A stretch of DNA of 64,000 nucleotides from Haloglomus litoreum (GTDB lineage Archaea; Halobacteriota; Halobacteria; Halobacteriales; Haloarculaceae). The notes below the pieces were generated by a model. The model did no database searches, had not been told where the DNA came from, and saw only the letters and a program-made list of their open reading frames with translations. The position numbers and the translations under genes were made by a program. The stretch lies in NCBI RefSeq assembly GCF_029338515.1, contig NZ_CP119988.1:2914001-2978000 (forward strand). The letters are read 5' to 3'. This document shows, in pieces, positions 1 to 7,777 of this stretch; the stretch's first letter is position 1; every line of letters begins with the position of its first letter.

Positions 1-501
1 AGGGTCGTATCCGACGATCCGCCCACCACCCATACTTCGGTCGATCTGTACAGGGCGATAGACGATTGGATAGGGTCGCGGAACAGCATCCCCACATTGA
101 ACGTCGATAGGATAGAGCTCATCTGGAGTCCGGACGGGGAGGAGCCGGTGTTCATCCCCGCCAGTGCCGAAACGATCAGCAAGGACGTCGCTCGGGACGT
201 GGGGACGTGGTTCGACGAAAGCTACCGAAGTATCCACACCGACCACAATATCACGCAGCTGGACGTTACTTTACCTGCTAAAGGCGCATACCATGTGTTG
301 ACCTGGTCAGAGGAGGGGGCTGGGGCACTGAAGATCCGTTTCGAGCGGGGCGAGCCAGTCGTCGGACCCGAGAACGGCAATCGCTCCGGGAGCAGTCACC
401 CGTTCCTGGAAGACGACTGGTGGAGCGGTCGAAAACGGCTCATCGTCCCGACACCGGAGCCGTATGAGACGGATGATCTGGAGCTGTCCTGGGCGCGGTA
501 G
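1..501 (+). CDS. hypothetical protein, 5' end cut by window edge
   Basis: The frame is open from base 1 to the TAG at 499-501 with no stop, so the gene very likely begins before the window. An internal TTG at 97 is the only weak start inside it. The visible product of about 166 residues is acidic and has no membrane segment or motif I recognise. It contains several Trp residues and a WSPDGEEP stretch near the middle of the visible part. Base composition is less GC-rich than most of the window. Function unknown; the reading frame itself is fairly secure because of its length and acidic composition. Confidence 0.5.
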   Translation, partial: RVVSDDPPTTHTSVDLYRAIDDWIGSRNSIPTLNVDRIELIWSPDGEEPVFIPASAETISKDVARDVGTWFDESYRSIHTDHNITQLDVTLPAKGAYHVLTWSEEGAGALKIRFERGEPVVGPENGNRSGSSHPFLEDDWWSGRKRLIVPTPEPYETDDLELSWAR

Positions 502-631
502 GCGGAAGATCCGAACGCGGTCTACATGCTGAGTTCGTCCTATGAGTCGGTGACGCCGATAGCATCAGCTACCGGAGGTTCCAGCAACGTCATGACACAC
601 CGCGTGGGCGTAGCGAGCGCGGTTTCAGTTC

Positions 632-867
632 CGTCGGAGCACGCTCCGACGACGTTCGGGCTGTCACCCTCATCGCTGGCGACCGCTGGGACCCAGCGGC
701 ATTGGTCTGAACGTTTTTTGCGACGAGCGATTTCTGGGCGGAGCCGAGAAATGTATCGCTGGCGCTCACGAGAGGAAGGTTCTCGCGCAGCCCATCAGAA
801 CACGAAGCGTTCTGCGGGCGGCAACGCCGCCAGCCGGCACCCGCCGTGGTGCCGGCCGAAGGCCGGC
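632..867. repeat. palindrome-rich intergenic region (gap 502-890)
   Basis: No convincing gene is present between 502 and 890. The stretch contains perfect hairpins: arms CGTCGGAGC/GCTCCGACG at 632-651 with a 2-nt loop, arms CCGCTGG/CCAGCGG at 683-699 with a 3-nt loop, and arms GCCGGCC/GGCCGGC at 851-867 with loop gaa. The first is almost identical to a hairpin at 34275-34294. Open frames here on both strands are Arg/Ser-rich shadows without haloarchaeal acidic composition. Confidence 0.6.
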
Positions 868-890
868 CCGCGAGCGGTACCCGAGTCGTC

Positions 891-896
891 AAAAAA
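891..896 (-). terminator. U-tract terminator after the 902-1354 gene
   Basis: Six consecutive T on the minus strand begin 6 nt beyond the stop codon of the 902-1354 gene. Oligo-T is the usual archaeal termination signal. The position directly behind the stop supports the call. Confidence 0.5.
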
Positions 897-901
897 GCTC
901 G

Positions 902-1354
902 CTAGAGTTCGACGCCGCTCGGAATCAGCGACCGGCCGCGCAGCAGTTCCCCGTCGGGATCGTAGACGAGGAAGACGTTCATCTCGTGGTCCAGCAGCTC
1001 CTCGCCGTCGACGGTGACGCGGACGCGGTAGCGGAACTCCCGGTCGGTCTCCTGTCCGAACTCGCGGGCGGCGTCGATGAAGCGGAACACGTCGTCGGCG
1101 TCGACGTTGAGCTCGAGGACGTACGCGCCGGTCACCCGGTTGGTCACGGCGACGACGCCGCTCGCGTCCTCGGCGTCGGCCGGGGTCTGGAGTCGCAGGG
1201 CGACATCGAGCTCCTCGGGCGGAAGTGGCTCGTCGTCGTCGCCGGTGAGGCGATCGACGAGCTGGTCGGCGGGGCCATCGAACTCGATGTGGGCCGTCGG
1301 TGGCCCGTCCGCGTCCATGTTGCGGACGTCCAGCGTGAAGTAATCGCGCCTCAT
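902..1354 (-). CDS. haloarchaeal conserved protein (DUF5793-like)
   Basis: The 150-aa acidic soluble protein opens MRRDYFTLDVRN and has alternating short hydrophobic strands, suggesting a beta-rich fold. The opening and overall pattern match a small haloarchaeal family that I remember as DUF5793; this is from memory, not a search. No catalytic motif, signal peptide or membrane segment is visible. The gene stands alone, with a T6 tract right behind its stop. Biochemical function unknown. Confidence 0.7.
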   Translation of the reverse strand: MRRDYFTLDVRNMDADGPPTAHIEFDGPADQLVDRLTGDDDEPLPPEELDVALRLQTPADAEDASGVVAVTNRVTGAYVLELNVDADDVFRFIDAAREFGQETDREFRYRVRVTVDGEELLDHEMNVFLVYDPDGELLRGRSLIPSGVEL

Positions 1355-1468
1355 CTAGTGGCAGCACCTTGTACGTCGGCGGACAAGAACGTGACGCCCC
1401 AGGGTCGCGAGTCCGCGCGGCCCGCCCCCCATCGGTAGGTTTTCGGCGGCGGGCGGCGCCCGCCCGGT

Positions 1469-1972
1469 ATGGTGTCGCTCCGGACGAAGTACGCGGGCGA
1501 GCTCGCCGTGCTGTCGACGTGGGCGAGCGCGCTGTTGCCGTGGTCGATGTCGTTCGCCTCGCAGGGGGGCATCTCGCTGGTCGTCGTCCGATGGCAGGTG
1601 TTCCTGTTCCAGTTCATCTTCGGGGCCTCGCTCCCCGGCGAGGCGCCGTTCCAGTTGCTCCCGACCGCCATCGCTCGCGAGTCCGGGGGCGTCGAGCAGG
1701 CATACCTCGTCTGGGCCGCCGGGGCGGTCCCGTTCCTCCTCGCGTTCCTCCTCAGCGTGGCCTACTACGCCCGCGAGGAGCGCGTCGAGGACCGACTTCC
1801 GGTCGACCCCGTCCGCGTGCTGGGGGGGCTGTTGCTCCTGAGTGGCGTCGTCCTCGGCGCGGCGACGGCGTTGCTGGTCCAGCGGTACCCGGGCGGAGCG
1901 GTCCCCGTCGGGGTGCTGTTCCTCCTCGTCTTCGGCGCCATCCTGCTCCGGGTCGAGCGCGTCGAGGGCTGA
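1469..1972 (+). CDS. haloarchaeal multi-pass membrane protein
   Basis: The 167-aa protein has about four hydrophobic spans (roughly residues 12-32, 45-62, 75-100, 115-160 with a break) and a short charged C-terminus. ATG start at 1469. It lies 144 nt upstream of the pilus-type ATPase gene but has no pilin signature or conserved motif I can name. Cytoplasmic-membrane location is inferred from hydrophobicity; function unknown. Confidence 0.65.
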   Translation: MVSLRTKYAGELAVLSTWASALLPWSMSFASQGGISLVVVRWQVFLFQFIFGASLPGEAPFQLLPTAIARESGGVEQAYLVWAAGAVPFLLAFLLSVAYYAREERVEDRLPVDPVRVLGGLLLLSGVVLGAATALLVQRYPGGAVPVGVLFLLVFGAILLRVERVEG

Positions 1973-2054
1973 CCCCACGTTCAGCCAGAACCCCACGCCG
2001 ACCGGCGGTACGCGGGAGATACGTCGGGGGCGGGCGGCTGCGTGACCAGCATGG

Positions 2055-2062
2055 ATTTATAT
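2055..2062 (+). promoter_or_regulatory. TATA box for first pilus-type operon
   Basis: TTTATAT at 2056-2062 lies about 60 bp before the ATG at 2118. Archaeal transcription starts about 25 bp downstream of the TATA centre, so the transcript would begin near 2083. An ATG inside the box (2061) is therefore unlikely to be the start and 2118 is preferred. Confidence 0.55.
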
Positions 2063-2117
2063 GCGCCTGGCCCCACGACTCGACAACCAACGGGGGCGAC
2101 CTGGTCACCCGGTCATC

Positions 2118-3785
2118 ATGTCCGATACGAACGACTCACAGCGGGGCCAGCGGAAGGGGGCGCTGGAGAACGTCATGGAGCAGCTCTCCAGGACGGTGGA
2201 GATGTTCCGCGGGTCCCGCATCGATATCGAGCACTGGTCGCCGACCGAACACGGTCGGCTGGTGGACTTCGGCGGCCGCGAGGGCTACGAGGAGGTGGAT
2301 CGCTACTGGCTGAACGCACCGTTCTCCTACGCCTCGATCAACTACGACGCTGAGGAGAACCAGTACCTCTACCACGTCGTCGAGCCCACCCTGGACGGGT
2401 TCGAGGCGGAGCTGCTGGACGCCCTCTACGAGGACGTCCGGAACCCGCTGCTGTACGGCCCGGAGACCGACGCGGAGGACGACGAGGGCGCCGAGCGGGT
2501 CCTGATGGAGGAGCTCCGGGACCGGCTGGAGGAGTACGGCGTCGACGTTGACATGGCCGGCTTCTACCGCCTCTTCTACTACCTCTGGCGCCGGTTCCGT
2601 GGCTACGGGAAGATCGACGCGCTGATGCACGACCCCAACATCGAGGACATCTCCTGTGACGGCTACGGTCTGCCGCTGTACGCCTACCACGAGGACTACC
2701 AGGACGTCGAGACCAACGTCTCGTTCGGCGAGGAGGAACTCGACTCGTTCGTCATCCAGCTGGCCCAGCAGTCCGGCCGCCACATCTCCGTCGGCAATCC
2801 CGTGGTCGAGACCACGCTGGAGGACGGCTCGCGTGCGGAACTCGCCCTCGGCCAGGAGGTCACGCCCCGGGGATCGGCGTTCACCATCCGGAAGTACAGC
2901 GAGGAGCCGTTCACGCCCATCGACCTGCTCCGGTTCGGGACGTACAACCTGGACCAGATGGCCTACCTCTGGATGGCCATCGAGCACAACAAGAACGTCA
3001 TCTTCGCCGGCGGGACGGCGGCCGGGAAGACGACATCGCTGAACGCCATCTCGATGTTCATCCCGCCGCGCTCGAAGCTCATCACCATCGAGGACACCCG
3101 CGAGCTGGCGCTGTACCACGACAACTGGCTCTCCAGCGTCACGCGCGAGCGGCTCGACGAGGCCGCCAACATCACGATGTACGACCTGCTGCGGTCGTCG
3201 CTCCGGCACCGGCCGGAGTACATCATCGTCGGCGAGGTGCGTGGCGAGGAGGCCATCACGCTGTTCCAGGCGATGAACACGGGCCACACGACGCTGTCGA
3301 CGATGCACGCCGACTCGGTGCAGACGGCGATCAACCGCCTCGAGAACGAGCCCATCAACGTGCCGCGCCCGATGGTCCAGTCGCTGGACGTGCTGGTCGT
3401 GCAGACGCTGGCCCGGTTCGGCGGCGAACGGGTGCGGCGTGCCTCCGACATCGCCGAGATCGAGGGCATCGACCAGCGGACCGGCGAGCTGGACTACGCG
3501 GGCGCGTACGACTGGGATGCGACGGACGACACGTTCCGAGAGGGTAATCGCAACCTGATGGACGAGATCCGCGAGGAGCGGGGGTGGTCCCAGCGCGACC
3601 TGCTCAGCGAGATGCGTCGTCGCCGCCGCTTCCTGAAGTACCTCTGGGACGAGGAGGTCACGAACTACCAGGCGTTCACGACGATGGTGAACCGCTACTA
3701 CGCCGACCCGGACCGGGTGATGGACCGCATCGATGCCCCCGAACTCGACACGGGTAGCGGGGCCGAGGCGAGCGCGGACGACTGA
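2118..3785 (+). CDS. type II/IV secretion or pilus assembly ATPase (PilB/TadA type)
   Basis: Hexameric VirB11/PilB-like ATPase that powers assembly of type IV pilus-like filaments at the cytoplasmic membrane. The 555-aa form starts at ATG 2118, chosen over an in-frame ATG at 2061 that overlaps the TATA box. Visible features: an N-terminal domain to about residue 200, a Walker A GGTAAGKTT near residue 298, and a Walker B region IIVGEVRGEEA near residue 370. An Arg-rich C-terminal extension is typical of haloarchaeal PilB proteins. The next gene, encoding the membrane platform, starts 1 nt after the stop, so the two form an operon. A second ATPase/platform pair lies at 7778-11616. Which one corresponds to PilB3 cannot be decided here. 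Confidence 0.9.
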   Translation: MSDTNDSQRGQRKGALENVMEQLSRTVEMFRGSRIDIEHWSPTEHGRLVDFGGREGYEEVDRYWLNAPFSYASINYDAEENQYLYHVVEPTLDGFEAELLDALYEDVRNPLLYGPETDAEDDEGAERVLMEELRDRLEEYGVDVDMAGFYRLFYYLWRRFRGYGKIDALMHDPNIEDISCDGYGLPLYAYHEDYQDVETNVSFGEEELDSFVIQLAQQSGRHISVGNPVVETTLEDGSRAELALGQEVTPRGSAFTIRKYSEEPFTPIDLLRFGTYNLDQMAYLWMAIEHNKNVIFAGGTAAGKTTSLNAISMFIPPRSKLITIEDTRELALYHDNWLSSVTRERLDEAANITMYDLLRSSLRHRPEYIIVGEVRGEEAITLFQAMNTGHTTLSTMHADSVQTAINRLENEPINVPRPMVQSLDVLVVQTLARFGGERVRRASDIAEIEGIDQRTGELDYAGAYDWDATDDTFREGNRNLMDEIREERGWSQRDLLSEMRRRRRFLKYLWDEEVTNYQAFTTMVNRYYADPDRVMDRIDAPELDTGSGAEASADD

Positions 3786-3786
3786 T

Positions 3787-5994
3787 ATGGCGGTCACGAC
3801 CTACATCCCGCTGATCGTCGTCGTCGTGACGCTGCTGGTACTGGCGCTGGCGCCGTTCAGCCGGACGCTCGAACGCGACACCAAACGGCTGGCGTTCACC
3901 GCCTTCGGCGGCCGGAACATCCCGCACGACGAGCAGCGCGAGCGGACCCTTCGCTCGGCGGGCATCGGGACGCCCTACCGGGTGTACGTCACGCAGACGT
4001 ACCTCTACACGGCGGTTGCGGCGTTCAGTGGGGCCGTCCTCGGGGTGTACCTCGGCGGATTCATCGTCGATCTGCTCGAACTCCGGACGCTGACCGCACC
4101 CAGCCCGATCATCAGCGACGTGACCTCCTCGCTGCCGGAGTTCCTGCTGGCGTTCAACGCGAAACTGTTCGCGCTGCTCGTCGGGACCAGCATCCTGCTC
4201 GGCACCATCGCGGCGACCATCGTCTACGCTATCCGGTGGGCCATCCCCTCGGTGCGGGCGACCACGCGCGAGCGCCAGATCGACGCCTCGCTCCCCCGGA
4301 TGGTCGCGTTCATCTACGCCCAGTCCCGCGGCGGGATGGCGTTCCCGGACGTGATGCGGTCGCTGTCGAACAACCGGGGGGTCTTCGGCGCCGGCGCCGA
4401 CGAGATGGCCGTCGGCGTCCGCAACATCGACCTGTTCGGGCAGGACCTCGTCAACGCCGTCCGTGACCTCTCGCGGCGCACGCCGTCCCAGCAGTTCCAG
4501 AAGTTCATGGAGAACCTGACGAGCGTGCTCCAGTCAGGGCGGAACCTCTCGGAGTTCCTCGCCGACGAGTACGAGCGATACCGCGAGCAGGCCGAGGAAC
4601 AGCAGGAGGAGATCCTCGAACTCCTCGCCACCACGGCGGAGGTGTACGTCACGTCGGTCGTCGCGGGGATGCTGTTCCTCATCACCATCCTGCTCGTCAT
4701 CGGGCTCACGAGCGGTGACACGCTGGTCCTCGTCCAGCTCATCACCTACGTCGTCCTGCCGGCGACGAACGTCCTGTTCATCGCCTACCTCTCGGAGATC
4801 ACCCAGCCCCTTCGGGCGAGCCGCGACGACAGCGATATCGAGCGCGACGAGCTGAACACCCTGAACCAGCGGCTGCCGCGAGAGGCCGGTGAGGGCAGCC
4901 CCGAGACCGCGCCGGATGGTGGCGAGTCCGTCGGCCGGACCTCGTCGGGCCTGGCCGACGGTGGGGAGGTGGAGTACGGCTGGGCCGAGAGCCCCCGGAC
5001 GAAGGCCAACCGGGACCGGCTCCGGGCGTACAAGCGCGTCAGACGGATTCGGGAGGGACTCACCAGCCCCATCGACTCGCTGTTCGACCAGCCGGAGCTC
5101 ATCCTCTTCGTGACCGTCCCCATCGCGCTGGGGTTCGTCCTGGCACAGCTGCCGGCCGCGCTGGCCAGCGGCACGTTCGACGCCCGCGCGTTCGACGACG
5201 CCCTCATCCAGGCCGCCCTGTTCGTGATGGCGACGTTCGCGGTCGTCTACGAGGTGTCGCAGGCCCGCCTCCAGCGCCTCGAGAGCGCCATCCCGGACAT
5301 GCTCGAACGGCTCGCCAGCCTCAACGAGGCCGGCGTCGCGGTCGTCTCCTCCTTCGACCGGGTGCGCCGGAGCGACCTCGGCGAGCTGAACGCGGAGGTC
5401 GACCGCATCTGGCGCGACATCAAGTGGGGCGCCACCGTCGAGCAAGCGCTGGACCGCTTCGAGCGCCGGGTCCAGACCCCCTCGGTCACGCGGACGGTGA
5501 CCCTGCTGACGAACTCGATGCGGGCCTCGAACGAGATCGGCCCCGTCCTCCGCATCGCCTCCGAGCAGGCCCGCGCCGACCAGCGCCTCAAGCGCAAGCG
5601 CAAGCAGGAGATGTTCACCTACATCATCGTCATCTACGTCTCCTTCCTGGTCTTCCTGGTCGTCATCGGGGCCATCGACCGCGTCCTCATCCCGAACCTG
5701 CCGACGCAGGACGCGCTCACCGGCGGGGGCAGTGCCGTCCAGGCCGCCCCGTCGTTCCTCCAGATCAACTCGGAGAAGGTCGACCAGTACCGCCTCACCT
5801 TCTTCCACGCGGGCCTCATCCAGGCCACCCTCTCCGGGCTGGTCGGCGGGCAGATGGGTGGCGGCTCCATCAAGGACGGAGTCAAGCACGCCACCATCAT
5901 GCTGACCATCACCTACCTGGCGTTCGTCTTCCTGCCCCAGCCGGACGTCGGCAGCGGGACGGCGGCGATGATCGCCCCGCTGCTCCCGTTCTGA
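3787..5994 (+). CDS. type II secretion F family membrane platform (PilC/TadC type), double domain
   Basis: Integral-membrane platform that works with the ATPase encoded just upstream. The 735-aa protein carries two T2SSF-like halves. Each has a helical cytoplasmic part followed by hydrophobic spans, and an acidic linker (about residues 355-420) separates them. Start ATG 3787 is 1 nt after the ATPase stop; an upstream in-frame start would lie inside the ATPase gene. The length fits haloarchaeal PilC proteins, which fuse two F domains. No pilin gene follows directly: the next gene encodes a methyltransferase. Confidence 0.88.
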   Translation: MAVTTYIPLIVVVVTLLVLALAPFSRTLERDTKRLAFTAFGGRNIPHDEQRERTLRSAGIGTPYRVYVTQTYLYTAVAAFSGAVLGVYLGGFIVDLLELRTLTAPSPIISDVTSSLPEFLLAFNAKLFALLVGTSILLGTIAATIVYAIRWAIPSVRATTRERQIDASLPRMVAFIYAQSRGGMAFPDVMRSLSNNRGVFGAGADEMAVGVRNIDLFGQDLVNAVRDLSRRTPSQQFQKFMENLTSVLQSGRNLSEFLADEYERYREQAEEQQEEILELLATTAEVYVTSVVAGMLFLITILLVIGLTSGDTLVLVQLITYVVLPATNVLFIAYLSEITQPLRASRDDSDIERDELNTLNQRLPREAGEGSPETAPDGGESVGRTSSGLADGGEVEYGWAESPRTKANRDRLRAYKRVRRIREGLTSPIDSLFDQPELILFVTVPIALGFVLAQLPAALASGTFDARAFDDALIQAALFVMATFAVVYEVSQARLQRLESAIPDMLERLASLNEAGVAVVSSFDRVRRSDLGELNAEVDRIWRDIKWGATVEQALDRFERRVQTPSVTRTVTLLTNSMRASNEIGPVLRIASEQARADQRLKRKRKQEMFTYIIVIYVSFLVFLVVIGAIDRVLIPNLPTQDALTGGGSAVQAAPSFLQINSEKVDQYRLTFFHAGLIQATLSGLVGGQMGGGSIKDGVKHATIMLTITYLAFVFLPQPDVGSGTAAMIAPLLPF

Positions 5995-5995
5995 C

Positions 5996-6697
5996 GTGCC
6001 GGGGGACGATCCGGCCCCGGACGCCGACTCCGCCGCCGTCGACGCCGCCCGGGACCGCCGGACGGTCCGCGAGACGTACGACCGCATCGCCGGCCACTTC
6101 GCCGAGACCCGCGCGCACCCGTGGCCCGAGGTGGTCGACTTCCTCGACGGGCGCACGGGGACGACGGGACTCGACCTCGGTGCGGGGAACGGGCGGCACG
6201 TCGAGCCGCTCGCGGCCCGCACGGAGCGGGTCCTCGCCGTCGACGCAAGCGCCCAGCTCCTCCGTGCTGGCCGAGCGCGCGCGACCGAGCGTGGGTACGC
6301 GGACCGCTACCGACCGGTCGTGGCCGACGCCGCCCGGCTCCCGCTCGTGGCCGGCTCGGTGGACCTCGCCGTCTACGTCGCGACGCTGCACCACCTGCCG
6401 GACCGGGAGACACGGGTCACGTCGCTCTCGGAACTCGCCCGCATCCTCGCCCCGGGCGCCCGGGCGCTCGTGAGTGCGTGGAGTACCGCCCACGACCGCT
6501 TCGACGCGCCGGCCGATGCCGAGGAGGGGTTCGACACGACCGTCGACTGGACGCTCCCCGGAGGGGAGACGGTTCCCCGGTTCTACCACATCTACGCGCC
6601 GGCGGAGTTCGACCGTGACCTCGCGGCGAGCGACCTCACCGTCGTCGAGTCGTTCCGGTCGAGCGGGAACTGCTACGCCGTCGTCGGACCCGACTGA
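5996..6697 (+). CDS. Trm9-like class I SAM-dependent tRNA methyltransferase
   Basis: Predicted SAM-dependent methyltransferase of 233 aa. SAM motif I (LDLGAGNGRH) is at residues 59-68, preceded by YDRIAGHFAETR (28-39) and HPWPEVVDFL, which is characteristic of the Trm9/ABH8 group. Eukaryotic Trm9 methylates carboxymethyluridine at wobble U34 of tRNA; an equivalent archaeal role is inferred. GTG start at 5996 lies 1 nt after the preceding TGA, implying co-transcription with the pilus genes, although no functional tie is known. Elp3, which makes the cm5U precursor in other organisms, is encoded at 32285-33958. A generic methyltransferase is the alternative. Confidence 0.7.
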   Translation: MPGDDPAPDADSAAVDAARDRRTVRETYDRIAGHFAETRAHPWPEVVDFLDGRTGTTGLDLGAGNGRHVEPLAARTERVLAVDASAQLLRAGRARATERGYADRYRPVVADAARLPLVAGSVDLAVYVATLHHLPDRETRVTSLSELARILAPGARALVSAWSTAHDRFDAPADAEEGFDTTVDWTLPGGETVPRFYHIYAPAEFDRDLAASDLTVVESFRSSGNCYAVVGPD

Positions 6698-6700
6698 CCC

Positions 6701-7059
6701 TCAGAACCCGTCGTTCCCGCTCAGCGAGTTCCGGCCGCTCGGCGGTGTGTCGTCACCGTCATCGTCGTCCTGACTCCACGCCCGGTGGTGGCTGCCACCC
6801 TCCCGATTCCCGCTGTGGCCTTTACGCTCGAGCAGGATGTACAGCAGCAGCGCGAGGATGCCCCCGAAGAAGGCGACCAGCGCCCACAGGCCCGCGCTCT
6901 GTGGGCTGTTCTCCTTCGCGCCCGAGTACACTCAGAGCATGATGCCGATGAGGAAGAACAGCAGGGCCAGGCCAACGGCTCCGCTCGTGCGTTCGCGTGG
7001 CGGTCGGCAGGATGAATGGCTTCGTGGACGGCGGACTGTTCGAGCCAATCGAGAGTCAT
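6701..7059 (-). pseudogene. decayed small haloarchaeal membrane protein gene
   Basis: The minus-strand frame ending at 6701 encodes SGAKENSPQSAGLWALVAFF and a transmembrane segment. Read upstream, the same frame continues into a second hydrophobic segment (ending LFFLIGIML) but is broken by TGA at 6932-6934, immediately before a GTG at 6929-6931. Further upstream the only ATG near the AT-rich promoter-like region (about 7060-7080) is in another frame. One nonsense codon plus a frame change suggest a pseudogene. A 76-aa protein starting at GTG 6931 remains possible. Confidence 0.45.
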
Positions 7060-7242
7060 TCCACCATTATGCAAAATTTATAACCTATATGCGGCAACTA
7101 ATTACTCTACCAACCATGTACAGATATAATGACTTGATCCGTCCAGAAATCTCCGCTATTGATCACGAATGTATCCCGCGATTTGGACCGGTACGCACTT
7201 GTGCGCCCCACGACCAGACGGTGATGCGAGCGCCGGTGGTGA

Positions 7243-7290
7243 GCGCGCGGAGCGCGCGAGCCTCGGTGCGCGAGCGGTGCGAGCGCACCG
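7243..7290. repeat. hairpins upstream of tRNA-Gly (gap 7060-7337)
   Basis: Two perfect hairpins: arms GCGCGC/GCGCGC with loop gga at 7243-7257, and arms CGGTGCG/CGCACCG with loop ag at 7275-7290. The preceding part (about 7060-7130) is unusually AT-rich and includes TATA-like sequence serving the minus-strand pseudogene. No gene is seen in this gap. Confidence 0.5.
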
Positions 7291-7337
7291 GTAGTGACTG
7301 TCGACGGCAGGAACTGCGGGGCTCGAACGAAGTGAGC

Positions 7338-7408
7338 GCGCCGGTGGTCTAGTGGTAGGACCTCAGCCTTCCAAGCTGATGGCCCGGGTTCAAATCCCGG
7401 CCGGCGCA
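7338..7408 (+). tRNA. tRNA-Gly (anticodon TCC)
   Basis: The cloverleaf folds fully: acceptor arms GCGCCGG/CCGGCGC, D arm with AGTGGTAGG, anticodon stem TCAGC/GCTGA enclosing loop CTTCCAA (anticodon TCC), T stem CCGGG/CCCGG with TTCAAAT loop, discriminator A at 7408. No intron. CCA is not encoded, as usual in archaea. It reads GGA and probably GGG. Confidence 0.95.
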
Positions 7409-7777
7409 TCCCGTTCATGCACTCGCTCCGTCGCGGAGTGGAGACATCGCTCGTACTGCGTTCTCTTCGACAGCGACCACCCATCGACCCGCTGGGCGGC
7501 GGACCACGAACTCGGTTCGCGACTGGGTTGACCCTCGCAGCAGCCACAGGAGCGCACTGAGCGGTGCCTTTAACAATGCGGACCCGGACGTTCGCTCAAG
7601 TGTACCGTACCACATCCGTCGACGGCGAGCGGAGGGTCCCGGGCATAGGATAAACCCCCGGGCACCACCGGTACAACCCTGATGTACGTCAAGGCGGATG
7701 GACAGGCAGAACCGACCTGAACGCCCGGACAGGTGTGGCGTCCGGGAGGGGGCGGTGAACAGCGTGAGTGTGTGACC
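7409..7777. other. intergenic region before second pilus-type operon
   Basis: 369 nt without a credible gene. It contains a weak TATA-like AGGATAAA near 7648 and a GGAGG tract at 7745-7749, about 22-28 nt before the candidate GTG starts of the following ATPase gene. Nothing else was recognised. Confidence 0.4.

Noticed and set aside
526-1017. 163-aa plus-strand open frame
   Set aside because: Ser/Arg-rich, not acidic, overlaps the convincing minus-strand gene 902-1354 and hairpin repeats.
2136-3797. 553-aa minus-strand open frame opposite the ATPase gene
   Set aside because: Antisense shadow of a high-GC gene; Val/Arg/Leu-rich without motifs, while the plus strand carries full Walker motifs.
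7338-7408. tRNA-Gly as integration site for the neighbouring genes
   Set aside because: No repeated tRNA 3' end was found nearby and the flanking genes have chromosomal composition.
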